From assembly GCA_964036665.1 (NCBI GenBank), contig OZ038528.1:10608501-10672500 (forward strand): a stretch of DNA of 64,000 nucleotides, written 5' to 3'. The notes under the pieces were generated by a model. That model ran no database searches. It was not told where the DNA came from and worked only from the letters and a program-made list of their open reading frames with translations. A program made the translations under genes and the position numbers. Shown piece by piece: positions 61,256 to 64,000 of the stretch (the first letter of the stretch is position 1; the number at the start of each line of letters is the position of its first letter). Source of the stretch: Gordius sp. MW1 (Eukaryota; Nematomorpha; Gordioida; Gordea; Gordiidae).

Positions 61256-63312
61256 ATGCAAAATAATATTTTTTCGACCTCAAAATTTTTTCATTTTTTT
61301 TGTTTAAACCATATCGCCCCCATGAAAGTTTTCGATATCAGAGGTGAATTCCGTAAAAAAAAATTTTTTTGGTCAGTCATCAAAAATTATTAACTTTAAA
61401 TGACGATCGCATAGAGCTTGTTTCACAAAAATTAGAGACACGCTTAGAAAGCGATATTGAAACTATCTAAACGCAACACGAAAATCTTAATTTCTCTCCT
61501 AAAACTTCGCCTCGTGCAAAAATTCTCATCGAGATTCTAACAAGGACATAATGCTAAGAATAATTCCTAACTTTTAAAGATTTTTTCAGCCCCCTTTCGA
61601 AAGAATATGAAAAATAATATTTTTTTCGACCTCAAAATTTTTTCATTTTTTTGGTTCAACCATATCGCCCCCATGAAAGTTTTCGATATCAGAGGTGAAT
61701 TCCGTAAAAAAACATTTTTGATCAGTCATCAAAAATTATTAACTTTAAATCACGATCGTGTAGACACGCTTAGAAAGCGATATTGAAACAATCTAAAAGC
61801 AACACGAAAATCTTAATTTCCTTCAATCTAAAACTTCCCCTTGTGCAAAAATTCTTATCGAGATTTTAACAAGGACATAATGCTAAGAATAATTCCTAAC
61901 TTTTAAAGATTTTTTCAGCCCCCTTTCGAAAGAATATGAAAAATAAAATTTTTTTCGACCTCAAAATTTTTTCATTTTTTTGGTTCAACCATATCGCCCC
62001 CATGAAAGTTTTCGATATCAGAGGTAAATTCCGTAAAAAAAATTTTTTTTGATCAGTCATCAAAAATTATTAACTTTAAATCACGATCGCATAGAGCTAG
62101 TTTCACAAAAACTAGAGACACGCTTAGAAAGCGATATTGAAACTATCTAAACGCAACACGAAAATCTTAATTTCTCTCCTAAAACTTCGCCTCGTGCAAA
62201 AATTCTTATCGAGATTCTAACAAGGACATAATGCTAAGAATAATTCCTAACTTTTAAAGATTTTTTCAGCCCCCTTTCGAAAGAATATGAAAAATAATAT
62301 TTTTTTCGACCTCAAAATTTTTTCATTTTTTTGGTTCAACCATATCGCCCCCATGAAAGTTTTCGATATCAGAGGTGAATTCCGTAAAAAAACATTTTTG
62401 ATCAGTCATCAAAAATTATTAACTTTAAATCACGATCGTGTTTCACAAAAACTAGAGACACGCTTAGAAAGCGATATTGAAACAATCTAAACGCAACACG
62501 AAAGTGTTAATTTCTCTCAATCTAAAACTTGGCCTCGTGCAAAATTTCTTATCGAGATTCTAACAAGGACATTATGCTAAGAATATTTACTGACTTTTAA
62601 AGATTTTTTCAGCCCCCTTTCGAAAGAATATGAAAAATAAATTTTTTTCGACCTCAAATTTTTTTCGTTTCAACCATATCGCCCCCATGAAAGTTTTCGA
62701 TTTCAGAGGTGAATTCCGTAAAAATATTTTTTTTGATCAGTCATCAAAAATAATTAACTTTAAATCAGGATCGCATAGAGCTTGTTTCTCAAAAACTAGA
62801 GACATGCTTAGAAAGCGATATTGAAACTATCTAAACGCAACACGAAAATCTTAATTTCTCTCCTAAAACTTCGACTCGTGCAAAAATTCTTATCGAGATT
62901 CTAACAAGGACATAATGCTAAGAATATTTACTAACTTTTAAAGATTTTTTCAGCCCCCTTTCGAAAGAATATGAAAAATAATATTTTTTTCGACCTCAAA
63001 ATTTTTTCATTTTTTTCGTTCAACCATATCGCCCCCATGAAAGTTTTCGATATCAGAGGTGAATTCCGTAAAAAAAAAATTTTGATCAGTCATCAAAAAT
63101 ATTAACTTTAAATCACGATCGTGTTTCACAAAAACTAGAGACACGCTTAGAAAGCGATATTGAAACAATCTAAACGCAACACGAAAGTGTTAATTTCTCT
63201 CAATCTAAAACTTGGCCTCGTGCAAAATTTCTTATCGAGATTCTAACAAGGACATAATGCTAAGAATATTTACTGACTTTTAAAGATTTTTTCAGCCCCC
63301 TTTCGAAAGAAT
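61256..63312 (+). repeat. 3469-bp unit, partial copy 2
   Basis: Monomer starts: 61256, 61607, 61936, 62287, 62630, 62971. It repeats 57787 onward at offset 3469, then 3460 after the 9-bp deletion in 62287. The rare ATGC opening and the CACGATCGTGTAGACACG deletion recur. At 62630 it carries GACATGCTTAG, a change shared with 49685 and not with 59170, so the homologue here may have been replaced by exchange. Confidence 0.85.
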
Positions 63313-64000
63313 ATGAAAAATAATATTTTTTTCGACCTCAAAATTTTTTCATTTTTTTCGTTCAACCATATCGCCCCCATGAAAGTTTTCGATATCAGAG
63401 GTGAATTCCGTAAAAAAAAAATTTTTGATCAGTCATCAAAAATTATTAACTTTAAATCACGATCGTGTTTCACAAAAACTAGAGACACGCTTAGAAAGCG
63501 ATATTGAAACAATCTAAAAGCAACACGAAAATCTTAATTTCCTTCAATATGAAACTTCCCCTTGTGCAAAAATTCTTATCGAGATTCTAACAAGGACATA
63601 ATGCTAAGAATATTTACTGACTTTTAAAGATTTTTTCAGCCCCCTTTCGAAAGAATATGATAAATAAATTTTTTTCGACCTCAAAATTTTTTCATTTTTT
63701 TCGTTTCAACCATATCGCCCCCATGAAAGTTTTCGATATCAGAGGTGAATTCCGTAAAAAAAATTTTTTTGGTCAGTCATCAAAAATTATTAACTTTAAA
63801 TCACGATCGCATAGAGCTTGTTTCACAAAAACTAGAGACACGCTTAGAAACCGATATTGAAACAATCTAAAAGCAACACGAAAATCTTATCCTTCAATCT
63901 AAAACTTCCCCTTGTGCAAAAATTCTTATCGAGATTCTAACAAGGACATAATAATAAGAATATTTACTGACTTTTAAAGATTTTTTCAGCCCCCTTTCGA
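63313..64000 (+). repeat. Start of a repeat of the 51-kb region
   Basis: 63313-64000 matches 51073-51760 at offset 12240. It includes CAATATGAAAC, TTGGTCAGTCATC, AAACCGATATTG, CTTATCCTTCAATC and ATAATAATAAG. This suggests a unit of about 12.2 kb whose next copy begins near the right edge of the window. Confidence 0.85.

Larger units (their letters stand above)
1..64000. repeat. AT-rich satellite DNA array, ~345-bp monomer, ~185 copies
   Basis: Every part of the window can be read as one monomer family. The ATGAAAAATA motif (or a close variant) recurs at 253, 600, 941, 1241, 1582, 1923, 2264, 2605, 2941, 3290 and so on to 63313 and 63657. Usual spacings are 335-352 bp, with a short class near 300 bp. 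All copies run in the plus direction except 53370-53936 and 55176-55742. No stretch above 300 bp falls outside the array, so there is no intergenic DNA to describe. Both window edges cut monomers: the left lies in the A/T tract and the right just before the ATG motif, so the array continues both ways. Transcription of such arrays is known in other species, but nothing here shows a promoter. Confidence 0.99.

Noticed and set aside
1-64000. CRISPR array
   Set aside because: There are repeats but no unique spacers. The whole ~345-bp unit is repeated, and no cas genes are present.
1-64000. Assignment to a named satellite (for example one of the ~360-bp AT-rich beetle satellites)
   Set aside because: Length and composition fit several families, but I cannot recall a matching consensus reliably. 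A database search of one monomer would decide.

Overview
The whole 64-kb window is one satellite-DNA array. A monomer of about 341-352 bp (extremes about 298 and 355) is repeated roughly 185 times, almost always in the same orientation. I see no protein-coding gene, rRNA, tRNA, transposon, CRISPR array or non-satellite spacer anywhere. Composition is AT-rich: a hand count of 2941-3290 gives 109 G+C in 350 bases, about 31% GC. A long, homogeneous, AT-rich array with monomers near two nucleosome lengths and multi-kilobase higher-order repeats (HORs) points to eukaryotic heterochromatin (centromeric, pericentromeric or subtelomeric). Insects such as beetles and many other animals carry satellites of this size. 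The sequence does not let me name the species or the satellite family.

Monomer phase is set here at the ATGAAAAATA motif. A monomer has a T-rich left end, a conserved centre with GATATC and GAATTC sites, an A(n)T(n) tract followed by an 8-bp-arm inverted repeat, a conserved right half with small hairpins, and a right edge with a C-run and the palindrome CTTTCGAAAG. Variants recur in fixed order: a short class of about 298-310 bp lacking about 43 bp, a 341-bp K class, a class with ATC in place of the leading ATG, a class with a 9-bp deletion, and three versions of the right-hand tail.

Layout: 1-36.7 kb is a mosaic of three blocks in the order X-Y-Z-X-Z-X-Y. X is 1-4735, 16004-20738 and 24499-29233. 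Y is 4736-12237 and 29234-36739. Z is 12238-16003 and 20739-24498, with a short piece at 36740-37319. Copies are nearly identical at offsets of 16003, 8495 and 24498/24502 bp. From 37.3 to 49.7 kb come two related HOR copies offset by 8584-8888 bp, the first containing a 1027-bp internal tandem duplication with a chimeric monomer. From 49.7 to 53.1 kb the monomers are more varied.

At 53.2-56.8 kb an 1806-bp unit is duplicated, and each copy contains an inverted satellite segment of about 567 bp, the only minus-strand satellite in the window. A 694-bp dimer is then repeated. From 57.8 kb a ten-monomer unit of 3469 bp begins a second copy at 61256, and the last 0.7 kb repeats 51073-51760 at an offset of 12240 bp.

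The recurrent 61-74-residue open frames on the plus strand come from the repeat and are not genes. They switch frame at the A/T tract, are lost in whole monomer classes, and have no independent conservation. The biological content is the record of unequal exchange, inversion and homogenisation within a large satellite HOR. Near-identical repeats of 8-24 kb are also hard to assemble, so block order and copy number need long-read support.
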